Assembly (NCBI GenBank): GCA_039111635.1
Contig: JBCAQO010000005.1
Location: 62,001 to 126,000, forward strand
Length of the DNA stretch: 64,000 bases
Direction of reading: 5' to 3'
Source: Heterobasidion occidentale
Lineage: Eukaryota; Basidiomycota; Agaricomycetes; Russulales; Bondarzewiaceae
This document shows, piece by piece, positions 22,773 to 34,942 of this stretch. Position numbers and translations under genes: made by a program. The number at the start of each line of letters is the position of its first letter. The stretch's first letter is position 1. The notes below the pieces were generated by a model that ran no database searches, was not told the origin of the DNA, and was given only the letters and a program-made list of their open reading frames with translations.

Positions 22773-24925
22773 TTAGAGCTGTCCGATCGCTTCTGCTGTA
22801 GCTTTGATCGAGACGAGTCTATATTGGGCTTCTTTGGCTGCGCTTCTCGATCGTTGATTGTCGGTGGTGGCACTTTTGATCGAGGAACCAGGGGCGGCCT
22901 CTTTAGCTGCGTCATTCGTTTGTTGATCTCTTCCATGATCTGGGGGATAGCTAATCCTGTGGCGAGAAGCTTCTTTCCGATCGGATGCTTCTCGAGCTTC
23001 TTTCTGATTTGATCTTCTTCGGCTACTCTGTTGAGTTCTAATTCAATCACCAGGGCCAGAATGGAGACTTCCATTCCTTTGACTGCCCGAGGGTGCCGGC
23101 GGTAGAAGTCCTTTATGGCTTCTTGTGCGTTAGTGACGTTTGCCGCGGCTTCCCAAGAGTTGTCCGATTCTGGGTAGCCCTTCCATTTGATCAGGTACTG
23201 CAGGATCTTCCATCATCCGAAGCGTCTGGCTCCGACAATGGCTTCAACTTCGAATTCTTCTTGCCCTTCGATCAGGTCCGGAGCCGGTTTAGGGTAGTTC
23301 GGACCATAGACCTCGTTTTCCTTGTAGGGTGTGAGTCGACTAGCATGGAAGACGTTGTGAATGCGCTTCCAGCTGTTGGGCAGTTTCAACCTGAAGTTGA
23401 CATTTCCTATGGTGTCAATGATTTCAAATGGCCCAAAGTGTTTGGGTCTCAGTTTCTCTGATGGGTGATCGGTGTGGATGTTCTTCCCCTCGAGCCATAC
23501 TTGATCTCCTTTCTTGAAAGGTGGCAGGTCCGTTCCAAAACGGTCGTGCTGTATCCTCATGGCTTCGGCTGCTATTTCGAGGCTGGCTTGTGCTTCCTTC
23601 CTAACACGTTGCAGAGCTTCGAGGCGAGCGTCGGCGGTGGGGACATTCGTGTTTCCGATGATGGCTGGGTAAGTCCGTGGTTGATATCCATGGAGAAGTT
23701 CAAATGGTGACTTCTGCGTGGCTGAGTGCTGATGGGTGTTGTGGGTGTATTCCGCATAGGGGATTAGTCCGGCCCAATCGTCTTGTGAAGAGCTGCAAAA
23801 TGCTCTTAGATATTGTTCTAGTTCCTGATTCATTCGTTCCGTAGCACCGTCCGTCTGCGGGTGATAGGCTGTGCTTAAAGCGGATTTGATTCCTAATTCT
23901 TTGAGCAGGGCTTGCGCTACTTTTGAAGCGAATTGAGTTCCTCTATCCGATATGATTTTATCTGGCAGTCCATAGCGCCTCCAGGTGTTTTCTAGCAAGA
24001 TTTTGGCTGTTCCATCAGAGTCGATAGTTTTCAGGCATGGAGTTATTACTGCGGTTTTGGTGAATCGATCGGTTACTACGTGTAGCGAGTCGTATCCGTT
24101 TGATTCTGGTAGATCTGTAATAAAGTCCATGGTTATCGTTCCGAAGGGTCGATCTGGGATTTCTGTTGGTTGTAATGGTACCATGGTAGGATGTGTGTCG
24201 TTCTTGGTGGATTGACAGATAGCGCATCCTTCCACATATTGGTGAACTGTGTTTGATATTCCTGGCCAAGTAAATTCCTGTCCGACTAAGGCTAGAGTTC
24301 CTCTTTGTCCTGGATGTCCTGCTGCTAGATTGTCATGGTTTAATTTGATGATATCTTGGCGAAGTTGTTCATTCCGAGGAACATATATTTTTCCTCGGTG
24401 AAGGACCAATCCTTCTTCTTCGTTCCATTCTTGTAAACCTTTCTTCATGTTCCGAGGTCCTAAAGTTTTAATCTTGGCTAGGGTTTCTAATAGCCATTCA
24501 TCTTTCCTGTTTTCTTCAATGATTCGTTTCTGGAGGTCGTCGTCTATTATGGTAACGCCTCCTCGTCCAGTTGCCCTAATGTGAAGTATTTGGTGAGGGT
24601 CCCAACTGTTGTCTGTATTGATGGCATTGATTTCTGCGAAAGGTCTTCGGATTTTTTCTGTGTTGTTGAAAAGTTTGGGCTCCAAGAGTGTTTCGCCTGA
24701 ATTGTCAAATTCCACCCCCTTTTTATGGTCTGGACGCCGTGACAGACCGTCGGATTTATTAGTGACTCCTGCTTTGTGCGTCAACTTGTAGTCGAAACGC
24801 GAGAGATAGAGTGACCATCGTGCTTGTCGACGGTTTAGTTCTGGCTTGAACGGAACCATTCGAGGTTCTTGTGGTCCGTCCAGACGTCTACCGGGTGGTC
24901 GGCGCCCTCCAAATAGTGTCGCCAA
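22697..24925 (-). pseudogene. RNase H end, integrase and chromodomain of the inner element
   Basis: Minus-strand pol C-terminal half. After RQARWSLYLSRFDYKLTHKAG (end of RNase H) and GLSRRPD comes the zinc-binding HHCC region (NHDNLAAGHPGQ, CAICQ). The integrase core has the catalytic residues in TMDFITDLP, ISDRGTQF and TDGATERMNQELEQ, followed by a C-terminal domain (GDQVWLEGKNI, FGPFEIIDTIGNVNFRLKLP, IHNVFHASRL). The chromodomain begins EFEVEAIVGARRFG, is cut by TGA at 23213-23215, and continues in the same frame as WKILQYLIKWKGYPESDNSW to a stop at 22697. The stop may be a CGA-to-TGA change. Chromodomains of this kind target integration to marked heterochromatin. Confidence 0.85.
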
Positions 24926-26100
24926 GCTTCAAAGGCTCGAACAACTGCCAGCAACTCTTTATCATAGATTGGGTAGTTGCGTTCTGTTGGTGAGAGCGAC
25001 TTGGAGATATAAGCACATGGGTGCCATTTTCCATCTTTGGCGACTTGTGATAAAACTGCTCCGGTGGCGAAGTCGGAAGCATGCATTCAATGCGAAACGG
25101 GTTCCTTGTGTCTGGCATAACGAGCACCGGAGATTCTGTAAATATTCGTTTTAACGTTTGAAACGCTTCTTCGCATGCTGGTGTCCAATCCCAGGTGCGT
25201 TCCTTCTGTGTTAGCTCAAATAGAGGTCTTGCTATCTTTGAGTAATCTTTGATAAACCTGCGATAAAAGTTGCAAAAACCTAAAATGATTGCACTTCTTT
25301 GACTTTTCCCGGAGTTGGCCAGTCCATAATGCCGGCCACTTTAATCGGGTCCATTTCCAGATGTCCGTGTGATATAACATATCCAAGATAGTCGATTTTC
25401 TTTTTGTGGAAGTGGCACTTCGAGGGTTGTAGGTACAGATCGTTGTCCTGTAAGATCTGTAAAACCGTTCGAACTGTTTTAATGTGGTCGTCCATTGTTT
25501 TCGAGAATACTAGGATGTCATCCATATAGATTGCTACTAATCTGGCGTAGATGAGGTCTTTGAAGAGGGCGTTCATCATAGTTTGGAATGTTGCCGGCGA
25601 GTTGGTTAATCCAAAAAACATCACCAGAGGTTCGTACATTCCTAAATTGGTGACGAACGCGGCCAGTTTCTCGCTTCCTTCTTTCATGCGTACGTTGTTG
25701 TATCCTGTATCGACATCCATTAGTGAAAAGTATACGGCTTCGGCTAGAAGGTCCAGTAATTCTTGAATAATTGGCAAAGGGTACTTGTTCTTGATTGTTA
25801 TTTCATTGAGTTTGCGATAATCCATTACTGGTCGTAGTTTCCCATTCTTTTTCTTGATGAAGAAGAATGGGGATGCCATGTGCGATTTGGATTCTCTGAT
25901 GAATCCTTTCTGGGGTTTTCGTCTATGAATTTCTTGAGTTCCACTTGCTCTCCCGGGCTAAGACTGTATAGCTTGGGTTTGAGCGAGTGATCCATTCCTT
26001 CCTTGATCTCTATTTTGTGATCCCAAGGTCGAGAGAGCGGTAGTTGTCCCTTTGGTCGACCTTCGAAAACCTTCCTATAATTCCAGTATTCCTTCGGCAC
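24835..26100 (-). pseudogene. Reverse transcriptase and RNase H of the inner element
   Basis: Minus-strand reading beginning around MPKEYWNYRKVFEG, then PFFFIKKKNGKLRPVMDYRKLN, FFGLTNSPATFQ and the catalytic AIYMDDILVFS, ending in RNase H with [22 protein letters not shown] and [10 protein letters not shown]. Single-base frameshifts break it near 25910, 25290, 25090 and 24845; between them every block is recognisable. The palm motif normally read as LDLRSGYNNVRI appears as MDVDTGYNNVRM. As read it is inactive, but the breaks are all small indels. Confidence 0.85.
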
Positions 26101-27052
26101 TATTTCTTCGAAGGATCGTTCGGGTTCCCTTTAGCGGCTTCTTCTGCAAGTCTTTGCGAGTTAGTGTGCTTTGTTTGTTTCCCTGTCGGTGCTTTGGCAG
26201 GTTTGCTTCCTTGAGCCGGTGTGTTGGCATATGGAAGTTCCGTGGTTTTCGGCGCGATGTATATCGACGCCCTTCTTCGGAGTCGTTGTATAATTCCAGT
26301 GCCTGTAATGTTCCTGTATCCAGGCATCTAACGAGATAGACTCCATCTTCTTCAAGATCCTTGGAGGGAAGTGCCGGAAGTCCGTCACCGTCCTCCGGAA
26401 CGTCTTCTTCAGCCCATGTCGGAACCTTATAATTTCTGGTTCGGGCCTTCAGACGTTCGGCATTCAACCTTCAAGTTGTGAACTCCGGACTTGTAGGTAT
26501 TGTCCGCGGATGTGGTACTGTGGTGTTTCCCACTTCCGGCCTGGTACTGCTTTTCCCGGCTTTTGCACTGGTATTGAGTAGTCACCCTTTGCGGTACTGT
26601 TTCCATGCGCCGTATGCTTGGTTTTAGGACGTCCTGGTTTTCTTGTAGCTCTTCTAGCCTTTACCGGTCCTCCTTTTATTTGGCAGGAGGCGGGCATCTG
26701 GTAAAGTGTAGCCCGTAGGCATGCCAGTCAACTTCTGGTTATGTTCTAATAACCAGTCGGTTCCTAAAATGACGTCCTCTTTTCCTATTTCCGCAATATA
26801 GAATCTTGCGGATTCTGTATGCGACCCCCTTTTTCGCCTAGAACCTGTAGTTTGAGTTTGGCGAATCGTGTAATAGGTCCTCCCTTGAACTCGGTGTTCT
26901 GGACCGTACTGACTGGGATAGGGGTGGGGGTTTTGTGCGTAGTGATTCGATGCGCTTCTACGAAGCGAGGGTGCATGAAGATTCCAGTGGCTCCACTGTC
27001 CACTAGTGCCTGTGTAGCAGCTTTTCTATTCTTGCCTATGAGCATTGTCTGA
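26075..27052 (-). pseudogene. Protease and protease-RT linker of the inner element
   Basis: The aspartic protease reads QALVDSGATGIFMHPRFV near 27000, with an intact Asp-Ser-Gly active site. The second-strand motif sits near 26760 in another frame (EIGKEDVILGTDWLL). A linker of basic, Thr/Arg-rich sequence with several frameshifts follows, including 26075-26467 with VYLVRCLDTGTLQALELYND. Not functional as read. Confidence 0.7.
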
Positions 27053-27205
27053 GTCGGAGGGATGGTGCACCATGTGATTTCATTTCCGAAAGATACAATA
27101 CATCTGGATGTCCATGCTCTTGGTCAGTATCTTTACTGGCCAGAGGAGCGTACTGATTTCCTGCAAGAATCCTACTCTCCACATCCGCTGCCGATGGGAG
27201 AGGCC

Positions 27206-29532
27206 TTAAGAATTCTTCGAGTCGCTAAAGGCTCGAACTTCCTTGATTTCTTCCATACTGAGTCCCATCATCATCTGGCGGATGTGGTTGACTCTGTTTT
27301 TTCCTTCTTCGACATCTTCATTGTCGAATTGTCCTTCGTCCATTTCTGCTTCACGCACTGGTCTGCGACGGGGGGGCTGGAATCTTTTCTTGGGTCGAGA
27401 AGGACAGTTGCGCGCCATGTGCCCGGGCTTCTTGCAAAAGAAGCACTTGCCTTCTTTGGCAAGTCGATCTCTCTCCGCCGGAGTAAGCTTCTTGAAGCGA
27501 GTTCGGACAGCATCGGCCTCCATCTCCGCTGCGTCTACATCCATAGGTTCGTATTGGGGCTCCCTATCGTGTTGCGGGGGCGCCCTTTCGTCGTAAAAGG
27601 TCCGCGGTGTGTAGACTTGGAATTTGCCTTTTCGGAGGTCGTATGCCCTATCTCTTGCAATTCGCATTCTTTCATGTTTCTTTGCCTTCTCGACTAGCTC
27701 TTCCCAAGTTTCGTCCTTGGAAGGATCTTCATAAATTCCTTTTGCGAGTTCCCATTTTAATCCCCTCAAGAAGTGTGTCTTCTTGGTTTCTTCATCGACT
27801 CCGGCGAGCGCTGCGAGTTGTTCGAATAGCTGTAGATAGGTGTTAAAGGATTCCTTTCCTTGATTCACCCTGGCCAGTTTATCTCGCGCATCTGCTTCCT
27901 TATTGAACTCTTCGAAGTCGGTTGCTATCTTTTTCCGAACAGAAATATGGCCGTCGTATTCCTTCTAAGTGTATTGTGCCCAATCATTCAACGTGTTCCT
28001 GGCCTGAGTAAAGTTTCTGGCCCAAATCCCTGCAGACCCTTCCTTCATATATGAGAGAGCGTAAGCGATTTTGGCGAATTCATTTGCATAATCTTTTTGC
28101 CTGGCAAGGATCATCAGGTCATTTCATGGAGGAATTGCTCCGTTCGCTTTCTGTTTCCATTGAAGGGAGAGGGTTTGGCCATAGCTGGTCCCTTGGACTC
28201 AGTACTTCCAGGATCTGTCGGCATTGTATTGGGCGGGGGCTCTGGATCTCCAGGCGGTTCTGGATTGTTACCCGGTGTTTCAATATACCCTGACTCGGGG
28301 ACTTGGTCCGATGCTAGGGTTCGGAAGTCTGCTTGGGAAGTGGTTTCTTGTAAGGGGGATGCAACGGGTGTGTTTCTTCCAGGGATTCTACTTCCACTGG
28401 CTGTTTCTCTGGGTAGAGTATGTATGTGCGGTCTTGGCGAGTTACGATGCCTATCTGCCGGTGATTTAGGCTTGTCGATGGGTTTTCTTGCGACGTAGTC
28501 CTTGACCTTAACTGTGTGTAGGTGTGGTCCTGCTTGGACTTGCTTCCCTTCCCAGGTAAGGAATTCGTATCTACTTTCTCCTCGTTTGTAGAAGAATCCG
28601 ATGAGGGTTCCGGTGTAGTAGAAGTGTTTCTTGTTCTCGTCGTAATAAAGTTGATTTTCGTCGAAGTCCTCGGGTAAGTCTTCGTAGACTTCTGCTGGGT
28701 CTGTTCGGTAGCCGGGAGGGTATCCCGGGGTGACTTCGTCCGTTGTTTATTCTTTGAAGAAGAAGGGTACTGCCTGTCTTCTTCCAGCTTGTAGTGCTTC
28801 TTGGAGGTCTGGGTCCCTTTTGATAATTTCGTTGATGGAAATATCAATTTGGTCGATGAGTTCGATGATCTTGGAGAACGTGTGTCCTGAGATGAGGGTG
28901 CGGAGATGATAAGTTTTGTGGGCGAACTCTCCTCTTCGGATGATAAAAACGATCCCTTCAACTTCGGTTCTGTTTGGCGGAGAGTTAGGGGCTTCCAGTG
29001 TGTTTTCCTAGGTGGAGGAGAAGGTCCAGTGGATGAGGATTGAGTAGTGGTCTCGGTTCTCCTGGTTCTTGACAAGCTCCTTTCGGATTCCGTCTTCGTT
29101 GACGTTCCTGGCAATGGTTCTTCTGAGATCGGCGATAACGGCGATGGGGAAGTCGTCTGGTCTTCCGTCGTGTATCTCGACAGTGTTCTCGGATCTGACG
29201 ACGTCGGGCTCTCCGTTGTCTGTGAGGGTAAACGGTGTCTTTGGTTCGTTGGTAAAACAAATCCCGGAAAACTGGTATCCAGTTTTACTGAGGTCAATGA
29301 AGATTTTGGGTGACGCCTGTAGTCGAAATGTGGCTACTCCTGAATAGACCTTTCCTGGGTTTTGGTGTCTTGCAACTTCGATCGTTCCTGGATTATTGAT
29401 CCTTCCTTGCAGGGTTCCTACTTGGTTTACCCTGGCTGCTGTTGCTAGAATGTTGTTTACGGATTGGAGAAAGAGTCGTTGCTGCTGGGGGTCCAGTTTG
29501 GAATAGGGTAGGGATGGAAGAGCTCGTTCAAG
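27206..29532 (-). pseudogene. Long Gag of the inner element
   Basis: One minus-strand frame is readable from the very border of the 5' LTR (29532, LERALPSLPYSKL) to 27206. An N-terminal extension of about 450 codons (GKVYSGVATFRLQ, FTLTDNGEPDVV, YYTGTLIGFFYKRGESRYEF) leads to the classical Gag domain (AKPSPFNGNRKRTEQFL, ALSYMKEGSAGIWAQ, NQGKESFNTYLQLFEQLAAL). The zinc knuckle CFFCKKPGHMARNC (CX2CX4HX4C) and a basic tail follow. In-frame stops lie at 29008-29010 (TAG), 28747-28749 (TAA) and near 27965 (TAG), with a frameshift near 28115. No in-frame ATG was seen at the 5' end, so sequence between LTR and gag may have been lost. An overlapping 327-codon Ser/Thr/Pro-rich reading at 28314-29297 is judged a shadow. 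Confidence 0.75.
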
Positions 29533-30371
29533 TGTTAGGTCGGAGACCTATCACGTGCACCGATGCACGAAGGGATTCCTAGGCTAAACCTCCACCAGTT
29601 CGTATAGTCGTAGACTCCAATGGATAAAGACGATGGACGTCTTTTTGGGCTCTTTCTTTCGAGGAACTCGGGGTCGCTGTCGGCTTTGTTCTTGAATAGA
29701 TTGAGGAGGTGATCTTTGAGGTCTTCTCGATGATGAGGAGGAACCGGATGATCTTCTCCTGTCCAACAGATGACACGAGGGGGTGTCCAACTGAGAATGT
29801 GGAAGGCAGCTAATCCGGTATAGAAGCGGATGAGTAGAGGGAGGGGAGGAAGGGAGAACGAGTCCAGTGCTTCGTCCGACCGTGCAAAGAGTTTCTCAGA
29901 TCTGACAGAGATCACGAAGCGTGGGCTAGGAAGGTAGCCAGACGCCGGGTGCAGTGCAGAGATCGAGTGTATTACAGGTGAACGAGCTGAGCTTCTTAGA
30001 AGCTCATCTCGGCTATTATACAAAGAAGTATCTAGGGCAGGATCACGATCTGGTCTGTGCGCTTCTCAGGTACCAAAGCCAATGATCGAGATCTGTAAGC
30101 TAGAATGTGTCATCGACCTGTCATATAACTAAATATAGTAACTGGATCACTAATGTCTGTTCGCATCTCCGATCGATCAGGAACCAGGAACTGGGGTCAG
30201 GAACTAATGTCTATCCACATCAAGAATCAGGAACTGGGAGTCAGCATTCATGCGTCAGCATGTAAATGGTAAGGAGTCAAGGAAACGGTCCGAGTCCAAA
30301 CATGGGTCCGGAGCACTTGACCAGCCCGTCGGTCCACGTGCGAAGCACGTGTTAGGACGCAGGTCCTAACA
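29533..30371 (-). repeat. 5' LTR of the inner Gypsy element
   Basis: 839 bp; supplies the promoter of the inner element. The TATA-like box is TATAATA on the minus strand (30014-30020), one base shorter than TATAAATA in the other LTR. Confidence 0.92.
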
Positions 30372-32177
30372 CATAGATCCCGAGAAGACAAGGCTCGGAA
30401 TGGCTCGAGGAACGAAAAACCAAAGGAAAGGAACGCCGGTGAACTTTGGAAAAGGACGCTCAAGGCAAAGCTTCAAAAGCAATCGCCGAAAAGGCGCAAA
30501 TATCGTTTGACTCCTCCGCAATGGATAGCGGAGAAGAACCCGTCATCAGGAAGGTAGCTCCCGAACCCTCGGGGTTTGCTAGCTTTGACGAAGACCTAGA
30601 GGAGGAAATCAACACGACCGATCTAAAGGACCGCGTGCCATCAGAGTATCATTCCTACCTCGACATTTTCAGCGAAAGGCGATCGCAACAACTCCCCAGA
30701 CATACTATCTGGGACCATGCGATAAATCTCAAACCGTCGTTTAAACCCCAGGCTCCAAGGATATTTCCCTTGAGCCCGGATAAACACGACGAGCTAGGAA
30801 AATTCGTCAAGGAGCACCTTTCTAGAGGGACAATATGCCGGTCGACGGCACCTAGCGCAGCCTCCTTCTTCTTCATAAACAAGAAGGATGGAAAACTACG
30901 CCCGGTACAGGATTATCGCCATCTCAATGAACACACCATTCAAGACGTCACCCCCCTGCCTCTGATCCAAGAACTCTTGGATATAATTCGAGGGGCAACG
31001 GTATTCTCGAAACTGGATGTTCGGTTGGATATAACCGTGCGCATCAAGGAAGGGGACGAGTCCAAGGCTGCGTTCGTGACGCCCCTAGGACTGTTTGAAC
31101 CCACGGTGATGTTCTTTGGACTGTGCAATTCCCCAGGGACCTTCCAGGCCATGATGAACATGATCTTTCAAGAACTCATCTTGGCCCGGAAAATTGCGGT
31201 ATATATGGATGACATCCTCATCTTCACAAGGACCACGGCAGAACACATCGTGATCTGTTCGACGAGTTCTCCAAATCCTACGCAACAATGATCTGTATCT
31301 CAAACCAGAGAAATGCGAGTTCCACAAGGAAAAGCTAAACTACTTGGGATACACGATTTCAAAAGATCACGTTGCCATGGAAGATTCAAAGGTTGAAGCA
31401 ATCCAGGAATGGCCCATCCCTCGCACAGTCAGAGACATCCATTCCTTCTTAGGTCTAGGGAATTTCTATCGGCGATTCATTGACAAGTTTTCCTTGATCG
31501 CGCGACCCCTACATGACCTCACCAAGAAGGACATGAAATGGGATTGGACGACAAGTTGCCAACAGGCTTTTGATCAATTAAAGAAAGCCTTCGTCAGTCA
31601 ACCCGTCCTAATTTACCCAGACCCGATGCGCCCATACCGGCTTGTCACCGACGCCTCCCTCTCCGCATACGGTGCAGTCCTCTTACAGGAAGGACCTGAT
31701 AACGACTGGCACCCAGTGGCATACCTCTCGGGCTCATTTTCACCGCCCGAAAGGAACTATGACGTACATGATCGCGAACTCCTTGCAATCATCAAGGCAC
31801 TGGAACATTGGAAACATTACCTTGAAGGCGCTAGACACCCCTTCGAGATCTGGACGGACCACAAGAACCTGGAACACTTTCAGACGGCGCGAGAACCTAT
31901 CAAGGCACAAGCGCGCTGGAGTCTGTTTTTGTCCAGATTTGACTTCCAGCTCAGCTATAAAGCTGGAACGACTAACCACGCCGATGCTCTGTCCAGGCGT
32001 CCAGACCTTAGTGGGGGGTGGAATCTGATACAACAGGCACAGACTCTGCTCCCATACAGACTTTTCACCGAGTCTAGCGAAACTCTGGTAGATTCCAACG
32101 AAAGCATACACGTTAGGCAACAGAAATTGTATCCTCGGACATCCTCTCCTTATTCGACAGTCGCGCTCCGGACATGA
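30372..32177 (+). pseudogene. Reverse transcriptase and RNase H of the outer element
   Basis: Resumes directly after the second CATAG. The frame from 30446 reads LPRHTIWDHAINLKP, FFFINKKDGKLRPVQDYRHLN, FFGLCNSPGTFQ and the catalytic VYMDDILIFT. In the palm, FSKLDVRLDITVRIKEG departs from the usual GYNNVRIKEG, suggesting a local base change or compensated indels. A frameshift near 31258 leads to the frame with LNYLGYTISKDHV, FLGLGNFYRRFIDKFS and the RNase H motifs VTDASLSAYGAVL, DRELLAIIKALE and [10 protein letters not shown], and the end of that domain LSYKAGTTNHADALSRRPD. Another shift lies near 32140. Inactive as read. Confidence 0.87.
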
Positions 32178-32178
32178 C

Positions 32179-33618
32179 TTGCTAGTAGAGGTTTCCCTCA
32201 AGAAGCTTTTGGACAAAGGACCAAAAGCAATGAAAGGTCTCTTAGGGAAATGGACACACGAAGACGGCATCACAAGACGAGATGGGTTACATATGCGTCC
32301 CAAGACGATCTCCCTCCGGCGAACAATTGTCAAAGCACACCATGACACTATGGCTACAGGACACCCAGGACGAACGAAAACCTTGGAATTGGTACAACGT
32401 CATTACTGGTGGTTGAGCATGACCAAGTTCGTCCATCAATATGTAGATGGATACGCGGTTTGCAGTCAACCAAGAACCTTCCTCAAGACCCATCCGCCAA
32501 TCCACCATTGGAAACCACGAACATCCCGTGGCGTTTTATCTCCACCGACTTCGTAACAGACCTCCCGGAAAGTAGAGGGTACGACTCGATAAATGTGGTG
32601 GTGGACCAGGGCCTGTCAAAAGGAATAGTCATAACCCCGTGCAAGAAGACAATCACGGCCGAAGAAACCACGACGCTCTTCCAGGATAACGTGTTCAAAT
32701 GTTACGGTCTACCAACCAAAGTGGTATCCGACAGAGGACCTCAATTTGCGGCCAAATTCACGCAAGAGCTATGGAAGGGCCTAGGGATCACTCCGGCCCT
32801 CAGCACGGCTTATCACCCCCAGACGGACGGAGAAACGGAATGGGTTAATCAAGAGATAGAGCAATTCCTGCGCGTATTCTGCAATTACCACCAAGATAAC
32901 TGGGTGGACTTGATCCCCTTCGCGGAATTCTCCCACACACCCTAAGACACTCCGCTACAGGAAATCGCCATTTGAAGTTCTTTATGGATTCAACCCGCCG
33001 TATTCGGTGGACTCAGCGCTTGAGACCAAGGTGCCCGCGGTAACTGAACGTTTACAGCTAATCAAGGAAGTTCAAGAGGACGCGGCTGCCAGCCTACAGA
33101 TAGCGGCGCAGCACACCAAAGACCGGGACCTACACCGGATACTTCCGCAGTGGGAAACAGGAACCCAGGTTTGGTTAGAAGGAACCCATATTCGGACGAC
33201 TCATCCGAAGTTCAAACTAGCACCTAGGCGGTATGGTCCTTTCCAAGTGACCGAAAGAATTGGCCCCTTGGCTTATCGGCTGAAAATACCTGAAACATGG
33301 AAGATACATCCGGTATTTCATGCCTCCGTGCTCACCGAATATCATGAGACAGAGGCCCATGGAGAGAACTTTCCCAGACCAGCACCAGAAATCTTGAATG
33401 AAGAAGAACACTACGAAGTAGAGACCATTCTAGATTCTAGGCGCCAGGGACGAGGAACCAAATACCTCGTCAAGTGGGTCGGATACTCCGAAGCGGATAA
33501 CACTTGGGAGCCCTTTGCCCTCCTCAAAGATTCGGCCGATGAGGCGCTTCGTGAGTTTCACGAAAGCTATCCCAACAAGCCCCGACCCGCGGCGATTAAG
33601 CTGGGAAAGAGTATATAA
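32179..33618 (+). pseudogene. Integrase and chromodomain of the outer element
   Basis: The HHCC region (KAHHDTMATGHPGRTK, DGYAVCSQ) and core domain are spread over two frames, with shifts near 32430 and 32945. The catalytic triad is visible in STDFVTDLP, VSDRGPQF and TDGETEWVNQEIEQF. The last part, 33007-33618, is intact: ETGTQVWLEGTHI, YGPFQVTERIGPLAYRLKIP, IHPVFHASVL, then a chromodomain HYEVETILDSRRQGRGTKYL and VKWVGYSEADNTWEP with its aromatic residues. Stop at 33616-33618. Confidence 0.87.
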
Positions 33619-33666
33619 AAGAGAGCGACTCTCCTTTATCCAAGGCAAGGATATCCTTCCCAACAC

Positions 33667-34942
33667 ATGTCCGACCACTCCTCCCTTGATTACTCCCCAG
33701 AACGCGCTATGCTCATCTATGAAGGAACTACCTCTTCACCATCAAGGAACCCCTCACCAGACATCATTTTGGCCGTGGCCAACCCCGACACTGGACGACC
33801 TGGCCAAGGCGGCCACCCAGCGTCTTCAGAGGGAGTTTCCATACCAGTCTCCTCCCGTCTCCCCACGCTCACCGCCGAAGATCAAGCGGAACTACGAGCC
33901 TCATCTCGGATTGAGGGAACTCATGACGAGCACGATGAGAGACGTCAAGAAGAAGGAGGACCTACTCCGCCAACGCCTCCGCAACCGACGACAACGTTGG
34001 CTCAAGGAAACGCAAGACCGGAGACGAGAGGTAGCGGAGGACAAGGAAACCATGCAAGTTTGGCAACGCCTACAGTTACTGAGGCAAGTATACGCGAATC
34101 AGCAGCGATTAGTGCATCGGATGCCAGGACCAGAGGACCCCCTGCTGGTGGTGGAAATCTGCACCCCCGAGAATTGGAAGGATTAGGAGATGCGCTGCTC
34201 CAGCGCACCACAATCTCGGCGGTAATACAGATGGCCACAGCGTTAGCCTTACAGAGGCTCGCTAATTACTTTGCAGGGCAACCAGGGAGCGAGAACAGTG
34301 ACGTGCCCAGGCGCCTCGCAGACGCAAGCGACCAGGTCAGGCTTTTGGCCTATGCCGACGATCATCGAGTGGCCTCCTGGTATGCCAGAGGGAATAATGG
34401 CGCATACGCCCTACTCATCCATCCCGACGAATTCTCCTCCTTCATCAACCTGGAGCTCTTACCTGCCCTCATCTCGAGCGCAGATCCAGTACTCTCTCCT
34501 CACCCCCAGCCCGTTCAGATTGACCCATTCCGCGTCCAAGCAGAGGACGACGAAGCCAGCAGAACCGTGCCAGCAACAACCAGTCGAGACACGGCTACCC
34601 AGACAGAATATGTCTGGACTACGGTACAGCGACAGGCGCGACGGGATCGAGAGACCCTTCCTCCCGTATCGACAGGACAATCCACCGGGCAGGACGCCGG
34701 AGGCAGCAATGAGGAACATCCTCCAAGGTACAGGAGGAACGAGAGACGAGGGAACCCGAGGACAAGAGCGATATCCGAACCCGGCCGAGACACTCCTAGA
34801 AGAACTCGACCAAGAGATTCGCCGGCTCCAAACCGTCCTCGAGATAATCGAACTGAGGGAACGCATCCTCACTTTGGCCGACGCACTCAAGTCCGCCAGC
34901 GACCAGCTCAATGAACTGCTGCCTGGACTCGAGCTGAATTAG
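33667..34942 (+). pseudogene. Extra ORF downstream of pol in the outer element
   Basis: Not recognised. About 425 codons are readable but spread over three frames. It starts MSDHSSLDYSPERAM at 33667, passes to a frame with LDDLAKAATQRLQREFPYQ and a strongly basic, Arg/Gln-rich helical region (KKEDLLRQRLRNRRQRWLKE, VWQRLQLLRQVYANQQRLVH). It returns to the first frame for ISAVIQMATALALQRLANYF and VRLLAYADDHRVASWYARG, and finishes in a third frame with a coiled-coil-like end (LLEELDQEIRRLQTVLEIIE, RILTLADALKSASDQLNELL). Stop at 34940-34942. No signal peptide or membrane span, so not env-like. Like the inner element, this one therefore carries an accessory ORF between pol and the 3' LTR. Confidence 0.55.

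Larger units (their letters stand above)
19983..30371 (-). mobile_element. Inner Ty3/Gypsy chromovirus LTR retrotransposon, nested in the outer element
   Basis: LTRs at 19983-20817 and 29533-30371 (TGTTAGG...CCTAACA) are flanked by the 5-bp target duplication CATAG (19978-19982 and 30372-30376). A purine tract (minus strand GAGAGGGGGTAG, plus coordinates 20818-20830) abuts the left LTR, which is therefore the 3' LTR; the element reads on the minus strand. Order from its 5' end: long gag with CCHC knuckle, protease, reverse transcriptase, RNase H, integrase, chromodomain, a small membrane-segment ORF and a second CCHC ORF next to the 3' LTR. Several frameshifts and stops disable pol as read. 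It is inserted in the protease/RT linker of the outer element. Confidence 0.92.

Noticed and set aside
28314..29297. 327-codon minus-strand ORF rich in Ser, Thr, Pro and Lys
   Set aside because: The neighbouring frame reads as a continuous Gag extension with better protein composition; this ORF is its out-of-frame shadow.
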